The notes beneath the pieces were generated by a model. The model ran no database searches, was not told the origin of the DNA, and worked only from the letters and a program-made list of their open reading frames with translations. From JAIVJM01 sp963816985 (GTDB lineage Bacteria; Acidobacteriota; Blastocatellia; Pyrinomonadales; Pyrinomonadaceae), in NCBI GenBank assembly GCA_963816985.1, contig CAWFMF010000004.1, forward strand, positions 310,001 through 374,000: a DNA stretch of 64,000 nt, given 5' to 3'. Positions within the stretch are counted from its first letter, which is position 1. The number at the start of each line of letters is the position of its first letter. The position numbers and the translations under genes are program-made. This document shows positions 18,087 to 26,440 of the stretch, piece after piece.

Positions 18087-18155
18087 GTTTTAAGTTTTTG
18101 ACCGCAACTTTTTAACTTAATGACCGACAATTTTAAGTTTATGACCGAACTGACA
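18087..18155 (-). repeat. right end of the transposon: three terminal sites
   Basis: Reading from the end inward (minus strand) there are three sites of the form CGGTCAT(A/T)AA(C/G)TTAAAA: 18129-18150, 18106-18128 and 18087-18105. They are the inverted counterparts of the four sites at 4931-5062. The terminal TGTCA is at 18151-18155, followed by the TAACT duplication. The tniB start is about 70 bp further in, leaving no room for a transposase gene. Confidence 0.78.
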
Positions 18156-18159
18156 TAAC

Positions 18160-18384
18160 TTACAGCCTGGAGTACGTCATGCCGGTCTGGCCCTGGTATT
18201 TGCCGCCGCGGTCTTCGTAGGAGACGTCGCAGTCTTCGTCGGATTCGAGGAAGACGACTTGGCCGATGCCTTCGTTGACGTAGACGCGGAGGGGGAGGTC
18301 GGCGAGGTTGGCGAGCTCGACGACGAGGCGGCCCGTCCAGCCGGCTTCGAGGGGGGTGGTGTTGACGAGGAGGCCGGCGCGGGC
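18160..18384 (-). pseudogene. dcd: host dcd, C-terminal fragment (dCTP deaminase)
   Basis: From the 6-bp core GCCCGC (18379-18384, minus strand) the frame reads Ala-Arg-Ala-Gly-Leu-Leu and continues through LEAGWTGRLVVELANLADLP to the stop TAA at 18160-18162. The Glu in VVELAN corresponds to the catalytic Glu of dCTP deaminase. The segment is G+C-rich like the backbone. Joined at the core to 40363-40734 it makes one in-frame protein of 196 residues, the normal Dcd length. The 22-kb island separates the halves, so the host gene is inactive. The frame running on to 18411 is island sequence. Confidence 0.92.
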
Positions 18385-18394
18385 TTCTCTAAAC
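18379..18394. repeat. left attachment junction of the dcd island
   Basis: GCGGGC (18379-18384) is the core shared with the right junction, and TTCTCTAAAC (18385-18394) is the island's end. The right junction reads GTTTAGAGAA then GCGGGC (40353-40368). A 6-bp core flanked by 10-bp inverted arms is the layout expected for tyrosine-recombinase crossover sites such as those of Tn554. Confidence 0.85.
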
Positions 18395-18625
18395 ATTATT
18401 TTTTTGCACATTCAATCTACCAGACATTAACCACAATCCTTTCAAATTAACGCACTTGCTCATTCACACCAGTGTTGCATATTTAAGCCATGAAACTATC
18501 GCTTCTAAGTAGATCAAAATAACGGTGGAGTTCGCAGCAACATATGGCCCTTATTATGCGGCAGAACTATTTTTATTATTACACCGCAATAGGAGGAGAT
18601 CACTACCACTTACCAGACAAGATTA

Positions 18626-19027
18626 CTAACAACTGACTCTGTTATCCACCAAGCTTTGAGACGCCTCCTTCATAACTCCCTGCTCCGGTCTCAACTCGCC
18701 CTGCTCGACTTCAATCATTTCGTCTCGGACTAATGGGCCTCGTACGAGCTTCGGCTCTACGTTAGAGCGCAAGAAAGTAAATAGTCCGACCACAAAGATA
18801 AGCATAAAGACACTCGCCCGGAAGCTAACAAGCAGCGCCACCAGAACAACTAGCACTATTGAAGCTAAATAGAAAGCGTTGATAATAGATAGTCGGGGAT
18901 TGGCCTGTAGCCGGAAAGTTCGCCGAATGTAGCGCCCTCCTCCAAGGTTAACGAATTCGGTGAACACAGCTTCTTCCGTTAGGCGCGTCTTCGTGGCACC
19001 TGTCTCTATGACTTTGGCGGTTGACAT
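18626..19027 (-). CDS. small membrane protein, unknown
   Basis: 133 residues with two adjacent hydrophobic segments (roughly residues 49-85, AFYLASIVLVVLVALLVSF and ASVFMLIFVVGLFTF) and hydrophilic ends. I do not recognise the family. It follows the 19037-19618 gene after 9 bp on the same strand, so they form a two-gene unit at the left end of the island. The 18395-18625 stretch beside it contains only the island end and no gene I can support. Confidence 0.5.
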   Translation of the reverse strand: MSTAKVIETGATKTRLTEEAVFTEFVNLGGGRYIRRTFRLQANPRLSIINAFYLASIVLVVLVALLVSFRASVFMLIFVVGLFTFLRSNVEPKLVRGPLVRDEMIEVEQGELRPEQGVMKEASQSLVDNRVSC

Positions 19028-19036
19028 AGCTCCCCC

Positions 19037-19618
19037 CTATTCTACGCAGGGAAATGGCTCCCCAACAGTTTGTTCGCGGGTTGTCCCATAATCTTGCCAC
19101 TCGTCAGGCTTAACCGACTCCTTAATCTCTTTTAATGGGCCACGCTCATAATCTTTAATGCTGTCGCCCGGTGCAACCAATCCGGTGCCAGCGAATGCCA
19201 GACCTGACGCCCCTGTTCCGACAGTAGCTATCGTGTTCCCTGCTGCCAACAAGGCAGGGGTTCCTATGGCACCCAATGCTCCGCCAGTTATAATCGTCAA
19301 GCCAGCGACAGCGACAGCTCCAGTAATGATCCCCGTCCAGATTAAACCCTTCCTTAATTTGCTGGTCTTTTTATTCGCTGCGTAGTAAGTACAAGTATAA
19401 ACGTTTACTTTACGGCGCTGTGGTTGCGTTATTTTGTACCCTTGACACATGCCTTCGGGCGCACTATCTCCGGTGAGGACTCTTATCTCTTCACGGACTT
19501 CCTTGAAGCGCTCTTCTGAATACTCTTTCACTTTCCAACAGTCTTCCCAAACCTTCCCGCCGTCACTATTCAAATGGAGCGTTGAAACATCTGGTGTGCG
19601 ATTATGGTGAGAGGACAT
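19037..19618 (-). CDS. unknown protein with Gly/Ala-rich membrane hairpin
   Basis: 193 residues. The centre is a long Gly/Ala-rich hydrophobic stretch (LIWTGIITGAVAVAGLTIIT and the following segment), like a membrane hairpin. The N-terminal half is soluble with Cys residues (EDCWKV, MCQGYK, YTCTYY), and the C-terminus ends FPCVE. Start ATG 19618 follows GGGAGAACAC. It is coupled to the small membrane protein downstream. I cannot name a family; position next to the island end suggests element-specific cargo. Confidence 0.5.
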   Translation of the reverse strand: MSSHHNRTPDVSTLHLNSDGGKVWEDCWKVKEYSEERFKEVREEIRVLTGDSAPEGMCQGYKITQPQRRKVNVYTCTYYAANKKTSKLRKGLIWTGIITGAVAVAGLTIITGGALGAIGTPALLAAGNTIATVGTGASGLAFAGTGLVAPGDSIKDYERGPLKEIKESVKPDEWQDYGTTREQTVGEPFPCVE

Positions 19619-19983
19619 AAAGTGTTCTCCCTATCAGGAAAAGTCATTCAGGAGCGAGGCTTAAATTATGACATATATATTGTGCCACCGAACATGAATT
19701 TCAAGTATCGAACCTTGAGCACATCTAAAGTGGGAGTGTCAATTTCGTAATCCTTCCACGTAATCCCGCTGCTCCATAGAGGCATCGTTATTCTCCCACG
19801 TCAGGGTTATGTCCTGCGGAGCCATCTACTTTCTTAACTTAGACAACACTCATGGTGGAAGATAAAGCCCCTGTCTTACATATTTGATTTTCCATCTTTT
19901 TTAACTATGCTATAAGTATCTGGAACTGAGTCGGCGTAATCTTGCAGAGAATGAAGCTTTAACTGCGCCGATTTGGTGTTATG

Positions 19984-20080
19984 CGGAAAGCGAACGGCCC
20001 CAGTCCAGCAAGACTGGGGCCGCTCTGAATGACAGGATCAAGTTGGTCGCTCGATCTGCATGGTCATTCTGGGCTTTCCG
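19984..20080. ncRNA. candidate structured RNA (three-way junction)
   Basis: Three helices close on themselves. P1 pairs CGGAAAGC (19984-19991) with GCTTTCCG (20073-20080). P2 is an 11-bp perfect hairpin (19995-20005 with 20012-20022, 6-nt loop). P3 pairs GAATGAC (20027-20033) with GTCATTC (20063-20069), with an inner GATC/GATC helix. Linkers are 3-4 nt. It sits about 300 bp upstream of the recombinase operon in a 760-bp stretch without genes. No T-run follows, so it is not a plain terminator. It lacks tRNA and hammerhead core sequences. It could be a leader RNA, a small RNA or a recombinase accessory site; either strand could be transcribed. The remainder of 19619-20384 shows nothing else I can name. 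Confidence 0.45.
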
Positions 20081-20384
20081 TACTAATTTTGTCAACAACG
20101 AAATGAAAGGACGCCCAGATGTCTAGCTCATTACACATATCGACAGCCCACCCATTGATAGCTTCCAACAATTCTCACCACAAACGTCCAACAAAGCGAC
20201 TCCATAGTGGCTATCTATTAAGGCGTTAATCCCCAGAAGCTGCACAGTTACTGGTCACAATTTGAAGAATATAGGTCTGCCTTAGTCTTGAGTGAGTTAG
20301 GCAAGTAGACCTTATGTGTCCAATTACTCAGGCTGGATTCTTATCGCCATCCCACCAGCCAACAAAGCCTTTCTGGAGGCAGCC

Positions 20385-21815
20385 ATGTCTTTGGTTAATA
20401 TCACACGAATTAAAGTGAAAGATTTCTACACAGGACAGACCATATATAGATTACTAGACGATGACGGCAACTTCATTGAGGCGTTCGACAGATTTTCTAA
20501 GTTCCTGCTCGAACAATCCTATTCGTTTACCACACGTAAGAGATATACCGAGGTCGTATCTCGCTTCATTGATTATTTATTCCACTTAGATGTGCTCGGA
20601 AAAGACACAACGAACTTTGAGGTTAATCGCGCAATTAGTTCCTATCCACTCCTGTTGAGGGATGGCGTAAATGTTAGCGATATAAACACCGACAGAGTTG
20701 AAATATTGAGAAGGTATGCTGAAGCTACGGGACTCAACACGGGTTTAGCATCAAACAGCTTTACACCCACTATAGCTGGAATCAATTGTTTTCTTAGGTT
20801 CGCTAAAGAGTTGGCTGCTGAGGCCGCAGCCAAGATGAAGCTTTACACCTCAGAAGAAATCCCTAACGACTGCCAGCTATTGATAGAAGCCATTGATGGG
20901 TTCACAGCCATTTCCATGTATGAAAGGAGAAGGCTAAAGCAGCATTCAGTTTTAGGAGCTTTGATCCGGCTACACGGTGAAGTTAAAAGACCCAGAGGAA
21001 TTAAATCTCCGATTAGAGCGGAAGAGCAGAATGATCTTGTCCGCCTAGATTTTCCTCTGTGCGAATTCTCTAAGCTGATTAAAGCGGCAACCAGCTATCG
21101 CGACAAAGCCCTGTATTCGCTACTTGGAGCAAGTGGAATAAGATTACATGAGGCATTAAATCTTGAATTGGTTCATATCGATGTTGAGCACGGAATCGTT
21201 TATGTGTTTGACCCTAGAAATCGCAGATTCGGCAAGCAAATGTCGGATGATGAAAGATACCGATTCAAAGGTCGAACGACTTCAAGAACCTATCTATTTG
21301 AACCTCTCAGGTCTGAGTTCTTTCACTGGATGGAGCTATACATACGAAATGAGTTTGTACCAACCAATGACCACGACTTCCTTTTCCAGAAATTGAGCCT
21401 CCATGAATACGGGAAGCCTCTAAAAGAGGCTTCGGGCACGGCACTCAACAAAAGGTTCAAAGGCACAGTGATACGTGCAGGAATCAAGGGGCCAGAGATG
21501 CTGCCAAGCCATATTTGGACTCTACATTCTCTACGCCACATGTATGGTGTGTTCATGCTGAACTACGTTCCGGTTCCGGGCGGTTTCGGGTTGGAAGAAA
21601 CCGAAGTTCAGTCGCTAATGGGGCACAGAAGCATCGAGTCAACCCGCCACTATGCTCGACACGACGACGTTCTTCTCAAAGCTAAGCTTGAATATGCTGA
21701 TCGCATGATCGTTGATGGGGGATTCGACATCGACAGTTTCCCGGACCTAATAGCTAAAAGGCTGCTAGCTGAGGCTAATAGATATAGGCAAGCAAGGGCA
21801 TTGAGAAATGATTAA
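20385..21815 (+). CDS. tyrosine recombinase, TnpA-like (first of trio)
   Basis: 476 residues from ATG 20385, preceded by GGAGGCAG; a longer frame from 20316 lacks a good ribosome site. The N-terminal SAM-like core-binding region includes FDRFSKFLLEQSYSFTTRKR. The catalytic domain has Arg in LLGASGIRLHEALNL, the HSLRHMYG motif (His-x-x-Arg), LMGHRSIESTRHYAR with Gly-His and the nucleophile Tyr. Tyrosine recombinases cut and rejoin at short cores, matching the 6-bp core of this island. It overlaps the next gene by 8 bp. The arrangement resembles tnpA of Tn554. Confidence 0.9.
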   Translation: MSLVNITRIKVKDFYTGQTIYRLLDDDGNFIEAFDRFSKFLLEQSYSFTTRKRYTEVVSRFIDYLFHLDVLGKDTTNFEVNRAISSYPLLLRDGVNVSDINTDRVEILRRYAEATGLNTGLASNSFTPTIAGINCFLRFAKELAAEAAAKMKLYTSEEIPNDCQLLIEAIDGFTAISMYERRRLKQHSVLGALIRLHGEVKRPRGIKSPIRAEEQNDLVRLDFPLCEFSKLIKAATSYRDKALYSLLGASGIRLHEALNLELVHIDVEHGIVYVFDPRNRRFGKQMSDDERYRFKGRTTSRTYLFEPLRSEFFHWMELYIRNEFVPTNDHDFLFQKLSLHEYGKPLKEASGTALNKRFKGTVIRAGIKGPEMLPSHIWTLHSLRHMYGVFMLNYVPVPGGFGLEETEVQSLMGHRSIESTRHYARHDDVLLKAKLEYADRMIVDGGFDIDSFPDLIAKRLLAEANRYRQARALRND

Positions 21816-24800
21816 TAAAACGACTCAGCCGCTACTGATTAATCCGAACATCGCAGCCTCCGAGTTAGACATGGCAATACGTGAAGCCCTGCGTTATACG
21901 GTCGAAAGCGAATCGAAATATTTGAGTTCTGGTAGTAGCTCGACTGTGTTAAGACGCGATTCTCATGTACCTACGTTTGCTTTCTTCTTTTCTGACCTGC
22001 CCCTTAATCACCAATATGGAGAAGAGTTTTTACGGGCAGCATTCTCTATATGTCAGCTTAGCAATCTGAAATCTCTGTCAACTCTTCCAAGGCTTGATTC
22101 CGTACTTGTACATCGGCCTAAGATAAAGAGTACTCGAAATTATCTTGAGCCGATTAGAGGCGGATTCAGACCTTTCTTTGTTCATCTATGGTCAAAGTCT
22201 ATTCTTACTTTACCTCTCACCTTCACAGTAGAGAGATCACTAAGGAAGCAGCATTACAGGGAGCTTCTTACCGAAGTGGCCGCTTACTTTTATTTTTACG
22301 ATGTAAAGAACAGACAAACCCCGCAGAACCATCCGAGTCTTGGCTCGTGGAACGACAGTGGCTTTAATTCTTTGCACCGCATAATCTGGGCGACCAATTG
22401 GCACCACTTTGAAGATGCCAACTTGGAAGAGATAAGCGACTTACATACCTTCTTGATCTCTAAACCCCCTGAATTCCCGAACACGACATTCGACATACGT
22501 CCTATGCTGCGAGAGATGTTTAGCAAACATAGCGACCGCGTGAACTTTACAGCAGAAGAGATCAGTCTTTACGACACATGGATTAGGGGTCGTAATTTCC
22601 AGCAATTCTCTTACGAATACTTTCGTGAAAACCATGAATCTATCAAGGTTGAGCGCAAGAACAACTATGCTCGAAGTAATAGCGAGGCAGCTAGAAAAAG
22701 ATATGCTGACAAAATAAAAAATTGGGAGACAAGAGGTCTTTCGGATTACACCAAACCGCTCATTATCACATTTCTCGAAAATATTGCGGTTAAAGCCGAC
22801 CATGACGCAGCTCTTGAATACTTTACTCACCTATCAGCACTCAAGCGAGGATTTGCATCAATTCAATTATACCCAGGAAGGACACATATTGACTTTGCAA
22901 ATTTGAATCATCTTTGGCAAAGGACATTTCAAGGTTGGCTACAATTCAGAGCCACGCTCGGCCTCGAAAGCGACGATGGGCAACGTGTCGATTTGAGTGT
23001 ACTTTGTGATTATCTATTCTGCTACCTTCCTTGGTGGAAAGAGCTGTATCCACATAGCAAAATAGAGATTCCACTCTCACCAATTGATTTTGATCGGTTC
23101 ATCTTCTTAGTACCCAACGGAAAGGGCATCGAGGAGTCCCCGTTGCCGTTCCTTGAGATATTAAAACTCCGCAGAAATGACGTAAGTGGCAGAGGGAGCG
23201 TTGTTTCTACTTTATTTAATTACTTTGAGTACTTGATAAGTTATGCCAATTTATACCCGGAGTTTGTCGGACAGTTGATAAAGAATCCGGTGAGTAAACT
23301 CGATTATCCTAGAGGACGGAATCTACATAGTAAGACATCAAAAAATCCTATTTCTAAAAGCATCATGCCCTACCTATTACGTTATTGTTATGCAATAGAG
23401 ATGTTCGGCATGTACTTACAAGGGGAGGCTCTCGCTGGCAGGCCCCTCCTTACAAGACTTGCACAGCAACCCTCTCTTAATCCAGATGATTTTGGATATT
23501 CACTCACAATTGAATTCAATGGTGAGATTATTCCCATCTCCAACGTTCCCAACATATTTTCCGTAGTTAAGCGGACAATTAGAAAAGATGATGGACAAAT
23601 CATATCCGTGGAAATACCTCATCTTGGAACGATGCGGTTATACATTGCTATCCTAGAGACAGGCTTGAGAGGCCAGTCAATTCAGTGGTTGGATAGGCGA
23701 AAGTGGGACCTCTTTAATGCAGGTAAACCAACAGGCCAGTACATGTATGATTTGTATGTAAATACTGATAAGTCGAAAGACCGTGCTTGGATTGCGCCAA
23801 TTACCTACCGTGTCAGAGAGTTGTTGCTGAGAGAGCAACAATTTCAAGAATCTATAGAAGAAGAGGGGATGAATGATCTAATACCTTACGAGGGTCGCCC
23901 AAATAGTCGCTTTGATGATGTACTACCCTTGTTTAGAGCATCCAGACGTGATCCCAAACCTATTAATGATAGTTGGTATCATGCGACATGGCCCGAACTG
24001 CTCGTAGGTTTTGAAATATTCTACAATGATAACGTCGTTCGCGAAGGCTATACACATTTCGTCAAAATTGGGCCGTCTTGGGTTAGAGGTTTAGAAGGAG
24101 GTGTTATAAGAATATGTAAAACTTTACAGGGTTGGGAATACTGCCCTCTACGCTATAGTGCTCTTCATACTCCTCACTCTGCCCGTGCGACTTTTATATC
24201 CAACCGAGCTGGGATTATAGAGCTAGAAGATATTAGGTTGGCAGTTGGGCATGCTAACGAACTCATAACATCTTATTACGTTGTCGAGAAGCACGAGCAG
24301 ATTGCTGCAAAACTTCAGGCCGCTGACGATGAGCTTTGGAACTTCGATCCTAATAATCCAGTGCATATTCGTGCTGATCAGGAAAACAGCACATTAAAAA
24401 GAAGTTTCAAAAGGGATCGTGTTGACACGGAGCAAAGATTTGGCTTTGTTTCCGTATCGCTGCTTAACGAGAACGACGATGATTTTTTAGACGGGGTGGA
24501 TTTACTCCGAACGACTTCAATGACTCAAGTTGTTTTTCGGGAAACGCACATTTGCCCTGTGGGTGAAAGCTGCCCAGAAAATATCAAAGACCTCATCTAC
24601 GAACCTCGACGTTGCGGATTATGTCCAATAGCAGTCAAATCTGTGGATCACATGCCAGCAATCACAGCCAAAATGCGCCAGCTATTAGAGCAGATACAAT
24701 GCTCGACTCTTCTGTTAGAAAAACTGGAAAAACGCGGCGAGCCTAGTGCAGTGCTTGACGAGATCAATGAGCGTAGAAAGATTGATACACTTGAGTATCT

Positions 24801-25275
24801 CGGATGGTGCCGCGCCCTGCAAGCAGTTTCACAAATTCTGGATACAACAACCAAAGATGCCTTAACCACTTATCATGTTGATGAGCCAGAAATAGTTAAG
24901 AGACATCTAAAGCTTATAGCGAAAAAAACCCCTCCGGTTGAATTTATTCTTGAAAGAATTATTGATTCTGAAGCGTATCCCAGCATGCAAACGCCAGAGT
25001 TAAGGGCAAAGGCAAACATTCTCAGACAACGCCTACTGGCGAATGTTGGGCTTGTAGAGGAAGCATTAGAAGAAGTTAGTGAAGGTGATGAGATAAAAGG
25101 CTTGCTGTCTTCGCTCAAAGTTGTGATGGATGCTTATGGAGTAAACATACAAACTCTGCTCCATGAAAGATGGTTAGACGTTAAGCATCAACAAAGGCTA
25201 ATGAAACATCCCAAACGACTCTCACAAGGAACTCCCTCCATTAAATCCTCACAATTAAAATCAATAAACGAGTAG
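21808..25275 (+). CDS. very large tyrosine recombinase, TnpB-like (second of trio)
   Basis: 1155 residues, nearly twice the length of Tn554 TnpB (about 630). The catalytic half has Arg in AILETGLRGQSIQWL, HSARATFISNRAG (His-x-x-Arg) and LAVGHANELITSYYV with the nucleophile Tyr region. After it, CPVGESCPEN and RRCGLCPIAV give a probable zinc site. A helical tail of about 250 residues follows. The first 500 residues have no recognised domain and may hold DNA-binding and partner surfaces. Start ATG 21808 overlaps the upstream stop. It is likely needed with the first recombinase for strand exchange at both ends of the island. Confidence 0.85.
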   Translation: MINKTTQPLLINPNIAASELDMAIREALRYTVESESKYLSSGSSSTVLRRDSHVPTFAFFFSDLPLNHQYGEEFLRAAFSICQLSNLKSLSTLPRLDSVLVHRPKIKSTRNYLEPIRGGFRPFFVHLWSKSILTLPLTFTVERSLRKQHYRELLTEVAAYFYFYDVKNRQTPQNHPSLGSWNDSGFNSLHRIIWATNWHHFEDANLEEISDLHTFLISKPPEFPNTTFDIRPMLREMFSKHSDRVNFTAEEISLYDTWIRGRNFQQFSYEYFRENHESIKVERKNNYARSNSEAARKRYADKIKNWETRGLSDYTKPLIITFLENIAVKADHDAALEYFTHLSALKRGFASIQLYPGRTHIDFANLNHLWQRTFQGWLQFRATLGLESDDGQRVDLSVLCDYLFCYLPWWKELYPHSKIEIPLSPIDFDRFIFLVPNGKGIEESPLPFLEILKLRRNDVSGRGSVVSTLFNYFEYLISYANLYPEFVGQLIKNPVSKLDYPRGRNLHSKTSKNPISKSIMPYLLRYCYAIEMFGMYLQGEALAGRPLLTRLAQQPSLNPDDFGYSLTIEFNGEIIPISNVPNIFSVVKRTIRKDDGQIISVEIPHLGTMRLYIAILETGLRGQSIQWLDRRKWDLFNAGKPTGQYMYDLYVNTDKSKDRAWIAPITYRVRELLLREQQFQESIEEEGMNDLIPYEGRPNSRFDDVLPLFRASRRDPKPINDSWYHATWPELLVGFEIFYNDNVVREGYTHFVKIGPSWVRGLEGGVIRICKTLQGWEYCPLRYSALHTPHSARATFISNRAGIIELEDIRLAVGHANELITSYYVVEKHEQIAAKLQAADDELWNFDPNNPVHIRADQENSTLKRSFKRDRVDTEQRFGFVSVSLLNENDDDFLDGVDLLRTTSMTQVVFRETHICPVGESCPENIKDLIYEPRRCGLCPIAVKSVDHMPAITAKMRQLLEQIQCSTLLLEKLEKRGEPSAVLDEINERRKIDTLEYLGWCRALQAVSQILDTTTKDALTTYHVDEPEIVKRHLKLIAKKTPPVEFILERIIDSEAYPSMQTPELRAKANILRQRLLANVGLVEEALEEVSEGDEIKGLLSSLKVVMDAYGVNIQTLLHERWLDVKHQQRLMKHPKRLSQGTPSIKSSQLKSINE

Positions 25276-25284
25276 GAGTTTAAG

Positions 25285-25965
25285 ATGGGCGCGCGTAAGG
25301 GACAAGACAACTTTACAAGCTATCGGGTAGGCAGGACGGATAGTAACAAGCGGCTAGTCTTAACCGTCTTAAAGAGCGTGAGAAAGGGGACTGTTTTTAC
25401 TCATTTAAATGATTTAATAATTTATGTAGCAGAAAGAACAAAACTACACCGCACTACAATAAAAAGGAATCCTGAGTATTTTAAGATGGTGTTAAATCAC
25501 TTTGGGTCCCAAGCTGGCGCTGTAGCTTACGTAAGCGACGAAGATGCTAGTGCATCCACAGCGAGAGCAAAACATATCGCTGAGCAGATTAAAGTAAAAA
25601 ATCAAGAAGCAAAGATAGCTCGTCTCACAAAAGCCCTCGAACGATCATACGCCAGCCAATCTTCTAATAAACATCCACCTGAAAATCAGACTTATGAAGG
25701 GGACAATAACACCGACAGTCCAATATCCGATCTGGCTTTTACGAATACAGCAATGGTCCTCTTATCATTATTAGAGCGATTATCTGAGAAAGGCTTGGGG
25801 ATAACAGTAGAGCCGGATAGTATGACCATACTAGATAACACAGAAGTAGGTGATAAGAAGCTAATAGCAGGTTCAAAGCGTACCAGATGGTTTTTTGAAT
25901 TTCTTTCAACCCACCCGCTGTTACGAACTTCAGTCATTAGCACCAATAAGAAGGACGGTAGCTAG
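25285..25965 (+). CDS. third protein of the recombinase operon, TnpC-like accessory
   Basis: 226 residues starting MGARKGQDNFTSYRVGR behind AGGAG, 9 bp after the second recombinase gene. It has a helix-turn-helix-like N-terminal half and a coiled-coil segment (HIAEQIKVKNQEAKIARLTK). There is no tyrosine-recombinase motif. Tn554 also ends its operon with a small non-catalytic protein (TnpC, about 125 residues) that affects orientation and efficiency, so an accessory role is inferred from position. The gene ends 1 bp from the convergent dut gene. Confidence 0.6.
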   Translation: MGARKGQDNFTSYRVGRTDSNKRLVLTVLKSVRKGTVFTHLNDLIIYVAERTKLHRTTIKRNPEYFKMVLNHFGSQAGAVAYVSDEDASASTARAKHIAEQIKVKNQEAKIARLTKALERSYASQSSNKHPPENQTYEGDNNTDSPISDLAFTNTAMVLLSLLERLSEKGLGITVEPDSMTILDNTEVGDKKLIAGSKRTRWFFEFLSTHPLLRTSVISTNKKDGS

Positions 25966-25966
25966 G

Positions 25967-26410
25967 CTAAGTAATTCCAGTGCTACCAAAGCCTCCGACA
26001 TCACGCTTTGTTTCATTAAGCTGATCTGCCCACTCAGGGTCGGGGGTGGCAATAGACTCAACAATGATTTGTGCAATACGGCTACCTTCCTCAACAAGAA
26101 AGGTAGTGTCCCCATGATTAATTAAAACACAAATGATTTCACCACGATAATCGCTATCAATTACGCCAGCTAGAACATCAATTCCACGTTTCGCCGCCAA
26201 GCCGGAACGCGGGGCAACTCGGCCATAAAAGCCCGGAGGAATTGCTACGGAGAGTCCCGTCTTAATGGGGAGATACTTACCTGCCTGAATCGCAATATCT
26301 TCGATGGCATAAAGATCAAGTCCGGCAGCCTGTACGCTGCCTCTGGTCGGAAGTTTTGCATTCGGATGAATCTTTAAGAACTTTAATGTTTCGCCCACTC
26401 GAATAACCAC
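25967..26410 (-). CDS. dut: dUTPase (deoxyuridine triphosphatase)
   Basis: 147 residues with all five trimeric dUTPase motifs: AGLDLYA, PRSGLAAKRGIDVLAGVIDS spanning motifs 2 and 3, GSRIAQIIVE, and the C-terminal RDVGGFGSTG that closes over the nucleotide. It hydrolyses dUTP to dUMP, keeping uracil out of DNA and feeding thymidylate synthesis. The likely start is GTG near 26410; AGGAGG lies very close to it, so a start a few codons later is possible. It is convergent with the recombinase operon. Together with the island dcd it lets the element handle deoxycytidine/deoxyuridine nucleotides itself. Confidence 0.95.
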   Translation of the reverse strand: MVIRVGETLKFLKIHPNAKLPTRGSVQAAGLDLYAIEDIAIQAGKYLPIKTGLSVAIPPGFYGRVAPRSGLAAKRGIDVLAGVIDSDYRGEIICVLINHGDTTFLVEEGSRIAQIIVESIATPDPEWADQLNETKRDVGGFGSTGIT

Positions 26411-26440
26411 CGCCTCCTTATATGTCGGTTAGAGTGTCAC

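Larger units (their letters stand above)
4926..18155. mobile_element. Tn7/Tn5053-like transposon with 5-bp target duplication; transposase gene absent
   Basis: Both ends begin TGT on the strand that reads inward. Left TGTAGGTTCGCGCATAAAG and right TGTCAGTTCGGTCATAAAC are similar, and the similarity continues into a shared AAAATT. The element is flanked by TAACT at 4921-4925 and at 18156-18160, a perfect 5-bp duplication as expected for Tn7, Tn5053 and Mu-type transposition. Four related sites on the left and three on the right resemble transposase-binding arrays. Inside are tniB, a split tniQ, three insertion sequences and a six-gene cargo operon. No TniA/TnsB (rve-type) transposase or TnsA is present. 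The right end lies against the stop codon of the host dcd. Confidence 0.85.

Noticed and set aside
4926..18155. The Tn7-like element as a CRISPR-associated transposon
   Set aside because: There is no Cas12k, Cascade or other cas gene and no repeat-spacer array inside or near it; the TniB/TniQ pair alone does not make a CAST.
19984..20080. A tRNA or hammerhead ribozyme
   Set aside because: There is no T-loop or CCA-type acceptor pattern, and the junction lacks the conserved hammerhead core.
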